Shown in pieces: positions 1 to 7,939 of a DNA stretch of 7,939 nucleotides; the stretch's first letter is position 1; each line of letters begins with the position of its first letter. A program made the translations under genes and the position numbers. Source of the stretch: Clostridia bacterium (lineage in GTDB: Bacteria > UBA6262 > WVXT01 > JAUXBS01); assembly GCA_030619245.1 (NCBI GenBank), contig JAUXBS010000042.1, forward strand, positions 1 to 7,939, read 5' to 3'. Under the pieces are notes generated by a model. That model had not been told where the DNA came from, searched no databases, and saw nothing but the letters and a program-made list of their open reading frames with translations.

Positions 1-23
1 ATCAACTAATTATCTGCCAATAA

Positions 24-80
24 TCAGGTCTGTAATATAATATTGTTTACTGCTACCTTTTGTTAAATGTCGAGACCTGA
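24..80. repeat. REP-like inverted repeat
   Basis: TCAGGTCT at 24-31 is exactly complementary to AGACCTGA at 73-80, giving an 8-base inverted repeat around an AT-rich centre of 41 bases. On the minus strand the right arm reads CAGGGGTCAGGTCTCGACAT. Motifs of this type (GGGGTCAGGTCT...) are, to my recollection, common as short interspersed palindromes linked to IS200-like REP-associated tyrosine transposases in many uncultured bacteria. That link is recollection, and no transposase gene is in this window. Confidence 0.5.
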
Positions 81-149
81 CCCCTGCGAACCAATAAAGC
101 ATAATAGATTCAGAATAAATTTTTCAAGAAATTGAGACCTGACCTCCTG
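72..149. repeat. direct repeat pair GAGACCTGACC
   Basis: GAGACCTGACC occurs at 72-82 and again at 134-144. After it the first copy continues CCTG and the second TCCTG, so about 15 of 16 bases agree allowing one inserted T. The copies are 62 bases apart, and together with the opposite-orientation copy at 24-31 they form a three-member cluster just upstream of the purine operon. This is consistent with a small REP-type repeat cluster and has no coding potential. Confidence 0.55.
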
Positions 150-210
150 GTTCTATTTGTGTTTTGGATTTGTTTAGAGTTTAATTTGTATATGAAATAT
201 TATTTATCAT

Positions 211-217
211 GGAGGAG
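211..217 (+). promoter_or_regulatory. purE ribosome binding site
   Basis: GGAGGAG lies six bases before ATG 224. It decides the purE start, because the alternative upstream ATG at 209 overlaps it. Confidence 0.8.
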
Positions 218-223
218 TTAAGT

Positions 224-748
224 ATGAACAAGAAAAAACCGGTAGTTGGCATAGTTATGGGCAGTGATTCCGATTTGCCCGTTATGAAAGAAACCGCAGT
301 GATGCTTGAGAAGTTTAAAATCCCTTTTGAGATGGTGATATCATCCGCTCACCGTTCTATTGAAAGAACGATGAAGTACGCGGGCACTGCCGGGGAAAGA
401 GGGCTTAAGGTAATGATAGTCGGGGCCGGCGGAGCGGCGCACCTTGCCGGCGTAATTTCCGCGGTGACGGCCCTTCCCGTTCTCGGTGTCCCGATGGATA
501 CCAGGGCGTTGAAAGGGTTGGATTCGTTGTTTTCGATTGTGCAGATGCCCAGGGGGGTACCTGTCGGGACTTTTGCCATAGGCGCGGCGGGCGCTGCCAA
601 TGCGGGTGTTTTCGCCGCGGGTATACTGGCTCTGGAATCACCCGTAATAAGGAAGAGACTGGCTGCATATAAGAAATCACTTGAGAAATCGGTAATCGTA
701 AAATCAAAGAAATTAAAAAAAGTCGGTTATAAGAAGTACAGAAAATAA
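224..748 (+). CDS. purE: PurE, N5-carboxyaminoimidazole ribonucleotide mutase
   Basis: PurE moves the carboxylate of N5-CAIR to C4, giving CAIR in cytosolic de novo purine synthesis. I place the start at ATG 224 because GGAGGAG at 211-217 sits six bases before it. The in-frame ATG at 209 overlaps that ribosome binding site and would add five residues (MEELS). The 174-residue product is near the usual size. Visible motifs are GSDSDLPVM (residues 13-21), SSAHR (40-44, with the family histidine H43), GAGGAAHLAG (67-76), GVPMDT (88-93) and MPRGVPVGTFAIG (108-120). These fit the bacterial class I mutase, which needs PurK to supply N5-CAIR; purK is not in the window. The usual AHRTP is AHRSI here. 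The last 25 residues are very Lys-rich, a tail beyond the conserved core. It is the first gene of the cluster, with purM six bases downstream. Confidence 0.96.
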   Translation: MNKKKPVVGIVMGSDSDLPVMKETAVMLEKFKIPFEMVISSAHRSIERTMKYAGTAGERGLKVMIVGAGGAAHLAGVISAVTALPVLGVPMDTRALKGLDSLFSIVQMPRGVPVGTFAIGAAGAANAGVFAAGILALESPVIRKRLAAYKKSLEKSVIVKSKKLKKVGYKKYRK

Positions 749-754
749 AATACT

Positions 755-1714
755 ATGGTTACGTATAAGAGCGCAGGGGTTGATATTGACGCGGGGAATA
801 AGCTTGTTAAGAGATTAAGGAGGATTATTCCTTCAATAGGAGGGTTCTCGGGTTTGTACCCGCTGGTTGACATAAAAAAATACAGGCAGCCGGTGCTGGT
901 TTGTTCAACTGACGGGGTTGGCACTAAACTGAAGATTGCCCGCCTTTGCAACAGGCATGATACGGTGGGTATGGACCTGGTTGCGATGTGCGTGAACGAC
1001 ATTATAACTTCGGGCGCCAGGCCGTTGTTGTTCCTTGATTACTTTGCAACAGGCAAACTCAGGGTAGGTATCGCAGAAGCGGTGATAAAGGGTATACAGA
1101 AGGGCTGCAGTCAGTCAGGCTGCCTGTTAATCGGGGGGGAGACTGCTGAAATGCCCGGGTTTTACGGGACGGGAGAGTACGACCTCGCGGGGTTCTGCGT
1201 TGGTATCATTGATAAAAGGAAAATAATAGACGGCTCCGGAATAAAGTCAAATGATTTGATTATAGGGCTGGCCTCAAGCGGTGTTCACAGCAACGGCTAT
1301 TCACTGGTAAGGAAGGTGTTCTCGCAGAAGGAACTTGTAAGGTACGGCAGGGAACTGCTTAAACCAACGAGGATTTATGTAAAAGATATCCTGCCGCTGA
1401 TGTCCGGGAAGAGTATTACAGTCAAGGGCATCTGCCATATTACCGGCGGTGGTTTTTACGACAATATTACCAGGGTAATGCCGGCGGGTTATGGCATAGA
1501 AGTATTTAAAAATTCCTGGAAGGTCCCGGCTGTGTTTAAACTCATACAGGACAGGGGTAGAATAGCGCAAAAGGAGATGTACAGGACTTTTAATATGGGG
1601 ATAGGAATGGTGGTAATTGTATCAAAAAAGCAGGGAAACAGGGTTTTAAAATACCTTAAGGGGGCCAGGGTTATAGGGAGGGTTATTAAAGGGAAGGGAG
1701 TAAAGATTGTCTGA
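755..1714 (+). CDS. purM: PurM, phosphoribosylformylglycinamidine cyclo-ligase (AIR synthetase)
   Basis: PurM closes FGAM to AIR using ATP, the fifth step of purine synthesis, in the cytosol. The 319-residue protein shows the family motifs in order: AGVDIDAGN (residues 7-15), STDGVGTK (51-58, nucleotide/phosphate region), MDLVAMCVNDI (73-83), FLDYFATGKL (93-102), GGETAEMPG (127-135), SSGVHSNGYSLVRK (174-187), PTRIYVK (204-210), HITGGGF (228-234) and MYRTFNMGIGM (275-285). It is somewhat shorter than the roughly 345 residues of the E. coli enzyme. The shortening appears to lie at the N-terminus and between SLVRK and PTRIY, a variable loop, and no catalytic motif is lost. ATG 755 matches the family N-terminus but has no clear Shine-Dalgarno sequence, so translation may be coupled to purE, whose stop is six bases upstream. 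The 3' end overlaps purN by eight bases. Confidence 0.96.
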   Translation: MVTYKSAGVDIDAGNKLVKRLRRIIPSIGGFSGLYPLVDIKKYRQPVLVCSTDGVGTKLKIARLCNRHDTVGMDLVAMCVNDIITSGARPLLFLDYFATGKLRVGIAEAVIKGIQKGCSQSGCLLIGGETAEMPGFYGTGEYDLAGFCVGIIDKRKIIDGSGIKSNDLIIGLASSGVHSNGYSLVRKVFSQKELVRYGRELLKPTRIYVKDILPLMSGKSITVKGICHITGGGFYDNITRVMPAGYGIEVFKNSWKVPAVFKLIQDRGRIAQKEMYRTFNMGIGMVVIVSKKQGNRVLKYLKGARVIGRVIKGKGVKIV

Positions 1715-2342
1715 TATAAGGATTGCGGTTTTTGCTCCCGGCGGCGGTTCAAACCTTCAGGCGCTTATTGATGCTGTTGAAGCAGGAGTAATAGACGCTG
1801 AGATTGCGGTTGTTGTGAGTAACAGGAAGGAAGCTTACTCGCTTGAAAGGGCAAGGAAACATAAGATAGAGGCGCTTTACGTAACACCCGTTGACTGCAG
1901 GGACGGAAGTGAGTATTTCCGGAAACTATCAAGTGAAATGGCTGAGAGGAAGATTGGTTTAATCTGCCTGGCGGGGTTCCTTCTCAGGCTCCAGCCGGAA
2001 TTCATAAGGGAATACAAGGGAAGGATTATGAATATTCACCCGGCGCTCCTGCCCGGTTTCGGGGGTAAAGGCATGTACGGACATCATGTTCATGAGGCGG
2101 TTATAAAGAGCGGCGTGAAGCAGTCCGGCTGTACGGTTCATTTTGTTGATGAAGAGTATGACCACGGCCCGATAATCATTCAGAAAGTCGTGGACGTTCA
2201 TGTTGACGATACGCCTGAAACTCTTGCGGGAAGGGTGCTGGAGCAGGAGCATAAGGCATATCCTGAAGCGGTTAAACTGTATGTTGAAGGCAGGCTGGAA
2301 ATGAGGGATGGGAAAGTAATTATTGGGGACGGTTCTTTTTAG
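1707..2342 (+). CDS. purN: PurN, phosphoribosylglycinamide formyltransferase
   Basis: PurN transfers a formyl group from 10-formyl-THF to GAR to make FGAR, the third purine step. The start is TTG at 1707 inside the end of purM, preceded by GGGAG at 1696-1700 with six-base spacing. The 211-residue length and the N-terminal beta strand RIAVFAPGGGSNLQALI (residues 5-21, phosphate-binding loop) support this choice. Catalytic residues equivalent to E. coli N106, H108 and D144 are seen as N109 and H111 in NIHPALLPGFGG (109-120) and D152 in EYDHGP; H145 matches the conserved HFV histidine. The terminal residues IIGDGSF and the stop codon lie in an inverted repeat (2325-2353), so the extreme C-terminus may come from an inserted repeat. 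It overlaps purM and is followed after 25 bases by purH. Confidence 0.95.
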   Translation: MSDIRIAVFAPGGGSNLQALIDAVEAGVIDAEIAVVVSNRKEAYSLERARKHKIEALYVTPVDCRDGSEYFRKLSSEMAERKIGLICLAGFLLRLQPEFIREYKGRIMNIHPALLPGFGGKGMYGHHVHEAVIKSGVKQSGCTVHFVDEEYDHGPIIIQKVVDVHVDDTPETLAGRVLEQEHKAYPEAVKLYVEGRLEMRDGKVIIGDGSF

Positions 2343-2353
2343 AACCCGTCCCC
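2325..2353. repeat. purN-purH hairpin, REP-like palindrome
   Basis: GGGGACGGTTC (2325-2335) pairs with GAACCCGTCCCC (2342-2353) to give an 11-bp stem with one bulged C (2345) and a six-base loop TTTTTA (2336-2341). The purN stop TAG (2340-2342) spans the loop and first stem base. There is no T-run after the stem; the purH ribosome binding site follows within five bases, so it does not look like an intrinsic terminator. It could be a REP-type element or an mRNA processing or stabilising hairpin. The structure is seen directly; the role is inference. Confidence 0.7.
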
Positions 2354-2357
2354 CTAT

Positions 2358-2362
2358 GGAGG
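2358..2362 (+). promoter_or_regulatory. purH ribosome binding site
   Basis: GGAGG lies five bases before ATG 2368 and just downstream of the purN-purH hairpin. A stem this close could affect ribosome access, though the site itself is not in the stem. Confidence 0.7.
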
Positions 2363-2367
2363 TTTAG

Positions 2368-3939
2368 ATGCCAAAGATCAGAAGGGCGCTTATCAGCGTG
2401 TCAAACAAGACGGGGATAGAAGCGTTTGCAAAGGGGTTGAATGAGTTAGGGGTTGAGATTCTTTCAACGGGCGGCACTGCCCTGAGGTTGAAGGACCTGG
2501 GTATACCGGTGCGGTCGGTATCGGAGTATACCGGTTATCCGGAAATGATGGACGGAAGGGTGAAAACGCTTCATCCAAAGATACATGCGGCGCTGCTTGC
2601 CGTGAGAGATAATGAGGAGCACATGAAACAGGTGAAGGAGCATAATATTGAACTTATTGACATGGTTGTTGTTAACCTTTACCCGTTTGAGAAGACAGTC
2701 GCAAAGCCGGGAGTTTCTCTTGAGGAGGCAGTGGAAAACATTGACATTGGCGGGCCTACAATGCTTCGTTCCGCCGCAAAGAATTACAGGAACGTTGCTG
2801 TAATATGCAACCATATGCGGTACCCGCATATCCTTGAAGAAATGAAGAACAACAACGGGTGCGTGAGCGAGGAATCGTGCGCGGTACTCGCTTTTGAAGT
2901 TTTTGACCATACAGCAAAGTACGACGAGAAGATTGCAAGGTATCTTGGGAAGCAGTTCCTCGTGGAGGAGGACAGGAAAGATACCGTGTTTCCCGACAGG
3001 CTTGAGATTACAATGCAGAAGATACAGGAACTGCGCTACGGGGAGAACAGCCATCAAAAAGCAGCTTTTTACAGGAAAGTCGGAGGAGGCGCCAAGGGGC
3101 TGGTTAATATTAAGAAACTCCATGGAAAGGATTTGTCTTTTAATAATATTCTTGACCTTGAGGCAGCTTGGAAGGTGGTCCTTGAGTTTAAAAATCCGGT
3201 TTCCGTGATAATAAAACATACCAACCCGTGCGGTGTTGCCGAAAGCAAGGACCTGTGTTCCGCGTACCTTAAAGCGCTTGAATGCGATCCGGTAAGCGCC
3301 TTTGGCAGCGTGGTGGGTTTCAACAGGGAAGTTGACAGGAAAACAGCAGAGGAGTTAAGCAGGAATTTCGTTGAGGCGGTCATCGCGCCGCGTTTTGATG
3401 AAGGCGCTCTTGAGGTGCTGAAGAGGAAAGAGAATATAAGGTTAATCGTGCTGAACGAGGACGAGTTTACCAGGAATGATTATGATTATAAAAGGATATC
3501 AAGCGGGCTGTTAGTGCAGAACAACGATGATAAACTGTTTGCCGGTGAACTGAAGGTAGCGACAAAAAAGAAACCCACAGAGGATGAAATGGAGGCGCTT
3601 AAGTTCGCATGGAAGGTCTGCAAGCACGTTAAATCAAATGCAATAGTATATACGAGGAAGGACAGGACTATTGGCATAGGCGCGGGCCAGATGAGCAGGG
3701 TTGATTCAAGTGAGCTTGCAATAGCCAAGGCAAAGAAGCAAAAACTTGATATCAAGGGCACCGTACTCGCATCAGACGCATTCTTCCCGTTCAGGGACGC
3801 TGTTGATGCAGCCGCAAAAGCGGGGGTAACGGCAATAATACAACCGGGCGGGGCAAAGAATGATGACGAGGTTATAGCCGCCTGCGATGACCATGGTATC
3901 GCAATGGTTATGACAGGAATAAGGCATTTCAGGCACTAA
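2368..3939 (+). CDS. purH: PurH, bifunctional AICAR formyltransferase / IMP cyclohydrolase
   Basis: PurH formylates AICAR with 10-formyl-THF and closes FAICAR to IMP, the last two steps of IMP synthesis. At 523 residues it is full length. The N-terminal MGS-like cyclohydrolase domain (about 1-195) shows SVSNKTGI (residues 10-17), STGGTA (33-38), GYPEMMDGRVKTLHPKIH (56-73), NLYPFE (103-108) and NIDIGGPTMLRSAAKN (124-139). The C-terminal AICAR transformylase domain shows LRYGENSHQKAAFY (222-235), KHTNPCGVA with the catalytic Lys-His pair (K283, H284), VSAFGSVV (309-316), KSNAIV (422-427), GAGQMSRVDS (438-447), SDAFFPFRDAVD (469-480), QPGG (492-495) and the terminal RHFRH. The start is ATG 2368 with GGAGG five bases before it. 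It lies 25 bases after purN and 15 bases before the deaminase gene, consistent with one transcript. Confidence 0.98.
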   Translation: MPKIRRALISVSNKTGIEAFAKGLNELGVEILSTGGTALRLKDLGIPVRSVSEYTGYPEMMDGRVKTLHPKIHAALLAVRDNEEHMKQVKEHNIELIDMVVVNLYPFEKTVAKPGVSLEEAVENIDIGGPTMLRSAAKNYRNVAVICNHMRYPHILEEMKNNNGCVSEESCAVLAFEVFDHTAKYDEKIARYLGKQFLVEEDRKDTVFPDRLEITMQKIQELRYGENSHQKAAFYRKVGGGAKGLVNIKKLHGKDLSFNNILDLEAAWKVVLEFKNPVSVIIKHTNPCGVAESKDLCSAYLKALECDPVSAFGSVVGFNREVDRKTAEELSRNFVEAVIAPRFDEGALEVLKRKENIRLIVLNEDEFTRNDYDYKRISSGLLVQNNDDKLFAGELKVATKKKPTEDEMEALKFAWKVCKHVKSNAIVYTRKDRTIGIGAGQMSRVDSSELAIAKAKKQKLDIKGTVLASDAFFPFRDAVDAAAKAGVTAIIQPGGAKNDDEVIAACDDHGIAMVMTGIRHFRH

Positions 3940-3954
3940 AACCAGAATATCCGA

Positions 3955-4428
3955 ATGAATAAAAAAAAGAAAAAAATAAAACGCCCGTCCTGGGATGAAT
4001 ACTTCATGGAAATAGCCGACGTGGTAAGGAAGCGGTCAACGTGCCTGCGCAGGAAGGTGGGCGCGCTGTTGGTTATGAACAAGAGGATACTTGCCACGGG
4101 TTATAACGGGACCGTCAGCGGTTTAGCGCACTGTATTGATATAGGCTGCCTGCGGGATAAGCTGAAGATTCCTTCGGGTGAAAGGCATGAACTTTGCCGC
4201 GGGCTCCATGCTGAACAGAATGCCCTGCTTTTTGCGGCAAGGAGCGGGGAGGAAATGAGGGGAGCGGTCCTTTACTGTACCAACCAGCCTTGTGTTGCCT
4301 GCGCCAAGATGCTAATACAGTCCGGAATAAATAAGGTTGTTTATAGGGGAGATTATCCTGATAAACTATCTCTTGATATGTTCAGGGAGGCAGGGATAAA
4401 ACTTGTAAAATATAAAAGCAGGAAATGA
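3955..4428 (+). CDS. deoxycytidylate (dCMP) deaminase, ComEB-type
   Basis: This is a zinc-dependent cytidine/deoxycytidylate deaminase family protein of 157 residues. It most likely converts dCMP to dUMP, the substrate of thymidylate synthase. The zinc site is complete: H85-A86-E87 (zinc ligand and proton-shuttling Glu) and P112-C113-V-A-C116. The N-terminal [20 protein letters not shown] (33-40), GYNGTVSG (49-56) and [14 protein letters not shown] (77-90) follow the dCMP deaminase pattern rather than that of tRNA adenosine deaminase or free cytidine deaminase. Extra Cys/His residues (C30, C60, C65, H78, C81) may form the second, structural zinc site known in some family members. The start at ATG 3955 lacks a clear ribosome binding site and opens with runs of eight and seven A, encoding a Lys-rich head. 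It sits between purH and purB. I leave the symbol empty because dcd/comEB/tadA naming varies. Confidence 0.9.
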   Translation: MNKKKKKIKRPSWDEYFMEIADVVRKRSTCLRRKVGALLVMNKRILATGYNGTVSGLAHCIDIGCLRDKLKIPSGERHELCRGLHAEQNALLFAARSGEEMRGAVLYCTNQPCVACAKMLIQSGINKVVYRGDYPDKLSLDMFREAGIKLVKYKSRK

Positions 4429-4556
4429 AAGGGTTGTTTAGCGACGATATAATGACATTAGAGAAATCAATGCAAATTGTTCAGCATTCTAAAGGCTGTT
4501 TCATCTGCCTCAGGCCTGCAATCGGTAGCTATTTTTCCGATTTTTCTACCCATTAA
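4425..4556 (+). CDS. doubtful 43-codon ORF, possible gene remnant
   Basis: An ATG overlapping the deaminase stop (ATGA at 4425-4428) opens a 43-codon frame ending TAA at 4554-4556. The product starts [16 protein letters not shown]. That start resembles the N-terminus of the flagellar rod protein FlgB (a LFSD...LEK-type opening), but the resemblance stops after about 16 residues and the rest ([17 protein letters not shown]...) matches nothing I know. AGGA at 4420-4423 is too close to the ATG to be a good ribosome binding site. It could be a genuine small protein, a truncated flgB 5' end, or chance coding in a spacer. The ATGA overlap and short gap favour some past coding role; confidence is low. 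Confidence 0.25.
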   Translation: MKGLFSDDIMTLEKSMQIVQHSKGCFICLRPAIGSYFSDFSTH

Positions 4557-4604
4557 TTCCGGAGAAGAGACATAATTATAAATCTGTGATAAGGAGAATG
4601 CGCT
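4429..4604. other. spacer between the deaminase gene and purB
   Basis: Apart from the doubtful ORF at 4425-4556, this is the largest gap inside the cluster. It contains TATAAT at 4448-4453, CATAAT at 4571-4576 and TATAAA at 4577-4582, but none has a good -35 partner. A weak 6-bp hairpin with T-rich flank is present at 4520-4546. An additional promoter for purB-purA here is possible but not demonstrable by eye. No tRNA or other RNA gene was recognised. Confidence 0.5.
4591..4596 (+). promoter_or_regulatory. purB ribosome binding site
   Basis: AAGGAG lies eight bases before ATG 4605. The ATG at 4598 is out of frame and meets a stop after four codons, so 4605 is the start. Confidence 0.75.
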
Positions 4605-7240
<2,636 letters not shown>

Positions 7241-7290
7241 TGACCCCTGTGAATAAAGAAAGCACAATAGATATTAAAATAGATTTGCAA
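7241..7290. repeat. diverged direct repeat shared with the purE upstream region
   Basis: Starting directly after the purA stop codon, about 50 bases align without gaps to 78-127 upstream of purE, with roughly 36 identities by hand count. Shared blocks include TGACCCCTG, AGCA and AATAGAT. The element therefore flanks the entire purine cluster in direct orientation. It looks like two old copies of one interspersed repeat. Confidence 0.5.
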
Positions 7291-7484
7291 ATACAGGGAT
7301 GCTTATGTTAAGTTTCGGGTAAACAAGTTTTCAAATACTCCAAATCCTCATCCAAAAAATCCATTCGGAATCCCGCGGGAAAGTAAGTTTTCAGAATATT
7401 GCGAAACTTCCGTAAAATCATAAAAAAATACAAACCATGTGATATAATACACTAGACATAGCGACGATATAAGAAATTATTCAC

Positions 7485-7513
7485 TTGACAAAATTCACGT
7501 TGTATGGTATACT
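7485..7513 (+). promoter_or_regulatory. sigma-70-type promoter of the PorV-like gene
   Basis: A perfect -35 TTGACA (7485-7490) is separated by 17 bases from -10 TATACT (7508-7513, five of six consensus positions). Transcription would start near 7519-7521, giving a leader of about 90 bases before ATG 7613. It is the best promoter match in the window and indicates that the downstream gene is a separate transcription unit from the purine cluster. Confidence 0.75.
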
Positions 7514-7601
7514 TCCATTGTAACCAATTTGTAAAAAAAAAGTAAAGATGATGTAAGAGAATGATAGGACGTTCTTTTGATGGAATTAACAAAGAAATAA
7601 A

Positions 7602-7607
7602 AGGAGG
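7602..7607 (+). promoter_or_regulatory. ribosome binding site of the PorV-like gene
   Basis: AGGAGG lies five bases before ATG 7613 and is the strongest Shine-Dalgarno match in the window, supporting that start. Confidence 0.8.
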
Positions 7608-7612
7608 TAGAG

Positions 7613-7939
7613 ATGAATTTTTTAATTAGAAGGATATGTTCAGGAAAGAACAAGCGTGCCTGGAGGTTGAGCAGGGTTTACATGGTTGCGCTGTTGTTGT
7701 GCCTTGCCGGCAACGGAGCAGTTTATGGCGCTGAAACAGAAGTACATGACATAATTGGAGCAGTGAGTTACAATGCCAGGACCATTGCTCTTGGTGGCTG
7801 CCTCGGAGCAATTACCAGCGACGTGGACACTATATTCCTGAATCCTGCGGGCATAGGGCGTTTCAGGTCGCAGGAAATAAATATTACCTATAACAGGTGG
7901 ACCAACGGTATGAGTTATGAGTCAATCGGCTACATAACA
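7613..7939 (+). CDS. PorV/PorQ (UPF0164)-like outer-membrane protein, N-terminal part
   Basis: Only the first 109 codons are present; the frame is still open at the window edge. The N-terminus has a long basic region (RR, KNKR, R at residues 6-21), then a hydrophobic segment (VYMVALLLCLAG, 22-33) and a likely signal peptidase site near VYG-A (38-40). This indicates export through the inner membrane. LLLC30 is not a good lipobox. The mature start, with NARTIALGGCLGAITSDVDT (54-73), FLNPAGIGRF (75-84) and NITYNRWTNGMSYESIGYI (90-108), follows the PorV/PorQ and UPF0164 pattern: a Gly-rich R..aLGGa stretch, an NPAG motif, then beta strands of a barrel. Family members are outer-membrane barrels; PorV is linked to type IX secretion in Bacteroidetes, but such proteins are also common in lineages where their role is unknown. 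It has its own promoter and ribosome binding site. Family call is fairly firm, exact role open. Confidence 0.75.
   Translation, partial: MNFLIRRICSGKNKRAWRLSRVYMVALLLCLAGNGAVYGAETEVHDIIGAVSYNARTIALGGCLGAITSDVDTIFLNPAGIGRFRSQEINITYNRWTNGMSYESIGYIT

Larger units (their letters stand above)
1..223. other. non-coding region upstream of purE
   Basis: No open reading frame of credible size or similarity is visible here on either strand. The stretch is AT-rich and contains three copies of an 8-base motif (AGACCTGA or its reverse complement), annotated separately. A perfect TATAAT occurs at 36-41 but has no acceptable -35 element 16-18 bases upstream. Near purE there are only weak -10-like strings, such as TATTAT at 198-203. 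The operon promoter probably lies in this region or further upstream, but I cannot place it. I see no recognisable purine riboswitch or PurR operator. Confidence 0.6.
7241..7612. other. non-coding region between purA and the PorV-like gene
   Basis: This 372-base AT-rich stretch has no credible gene. It contains a diverged copy of a sequence from upstream of purE (7241-7290). It also has an inverted repeat AAGTTTCG (7310-7317) / CGAAACTT (7402-7409) with a long loop, a direct repeat AAGTTTTCA (7325-7333 and 7386-7394), and the perfect palindrome TCCCGCGGGA (7371-7380). A promoter at 7485-7513 and a leader of roughly 90 bases complete it. No stem followed by a T-run that would clearly terminate the purine operon was found. 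Tiny start-stop frames (for example ATG 7561, 22 codons, overlapping the next gene) are probably chance. Confidence 0.6.

Noticed and set aside
36..41. Perfect TATAAT as the purE operon promoter
   Set aside because: No -35-like element lies 16-18 bases upstream, and the AT-rich setting inside a repeat makes chance likely.
164..203. Promoter combinations TTGGAT with TGTATA, or TATTAT alone, close to purE
   Set aside because: Each matches consensus at too few positions or has wrong spacing, and TATTAT would start the transcript inside the ribosome binding site.
2464..3219. Long minus-strand open frame (251 codons) inside purH
   Set aside because: It lies wholly antisense to a fully conserved purH, with no family motifs or ribosome binding site; it is a shadow of the real gene.
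4520..4546. Hairpin AATCGG/CCGATT followed by T residues as an intrinsic terminator after the deaminase gene
   Set aside because: Only six base pairs with an 11-base loop; too weak to call, and it sits inside a cluster where read-through to purB is expected.
7371..7380. Palindrome TCCCGCGGGA as a terminator or operator
   Set aside because: There is no loop or T-run for a terminator, and a single short palindrome does not establish an operator.
7443..7448. TATAAT as a second promoter upstream of the PorV-like gene
   Set aside because: The matching -35 position reads ATAAAA; the promoter at 7485-7513 is much better.
7561..7629. 22-codon leader ORF overlapping the start of the PorV-like gene
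   Set aside because: No well-spaced ribosome binding site, no recognisable regulatory peptide composition, and of a length expected by chance.

Overview
The window is bacterial DNA of moderate GC content. It is dominated by a compact plus-strand cluster for de novo purine synthesis, followed by the start of an outer-membrane protein gene. All supported genes lie on the + strand. A signal peptide plus a PorV/PorQ (UPF0164)-like outer-membrane barrel start points to a Gram-negative (diderm) organism. Frequent AGG (Arg) and ATA (Ile) codons, Lys-rich protein tails and short REP-like repeats would fit an uncultivated lineage of the Elusimicrobia/Omnitrophica/Goldbacteria kind. That placement is inference, not something the sequence proves.

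Layout: bases 1-223 hold no gene but contain several copies of a short motif (AGACCTGA and its reverse complement), which I read as REP-like repeats. Then come purE (224-748), purM (755-1714), purN (1707-2342, TTG start, overlapping purM), purH (2368-3939), a dCMP/deoxycytidylate deaminase (3955-4428), a gap of about 175 bases with a doubtful 43-codon ORF (4425-4556), purB (4605-5930) and purA (5930-7240, start overlapping the purB stop). Bases 7241-7612 are non-coding. They begin with a diverged copy of sequence also found upstream of purE and end with a strong sigma-70-type promoter (7485-7513) driving a PorV/PorQ-like gene that runs off the window at 7939.

How the genes work together: PurM makes AIR and PurE converts N5-CAIR to CAIR. 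PurN formylates GAR, an earlier step. PurB acts twice (SAICAR to AICAR, and adenylosuccinate to AMP). PurH carries out the last two steps from AICAR to IMP, and PurA commits IMP to AMP synthesis. purF, purD, purL/Q/S, purC and purK are not in the window and must be elsewhere if the pathway is complete. The deaminase supplies dUMP for thymidylate synthesis, so the cluster links purine and dTMP supply.

I do not see a clearly new biological system. The points most worth a second look are the REP-like elements flanking and entering the operon (including a hairpin that contains the purN stop codon), the dCMP deaminase inside a purine operon, and the short ORF after it, whose first residues resemble the N-terminus of the flagellar rod protein FlgB.
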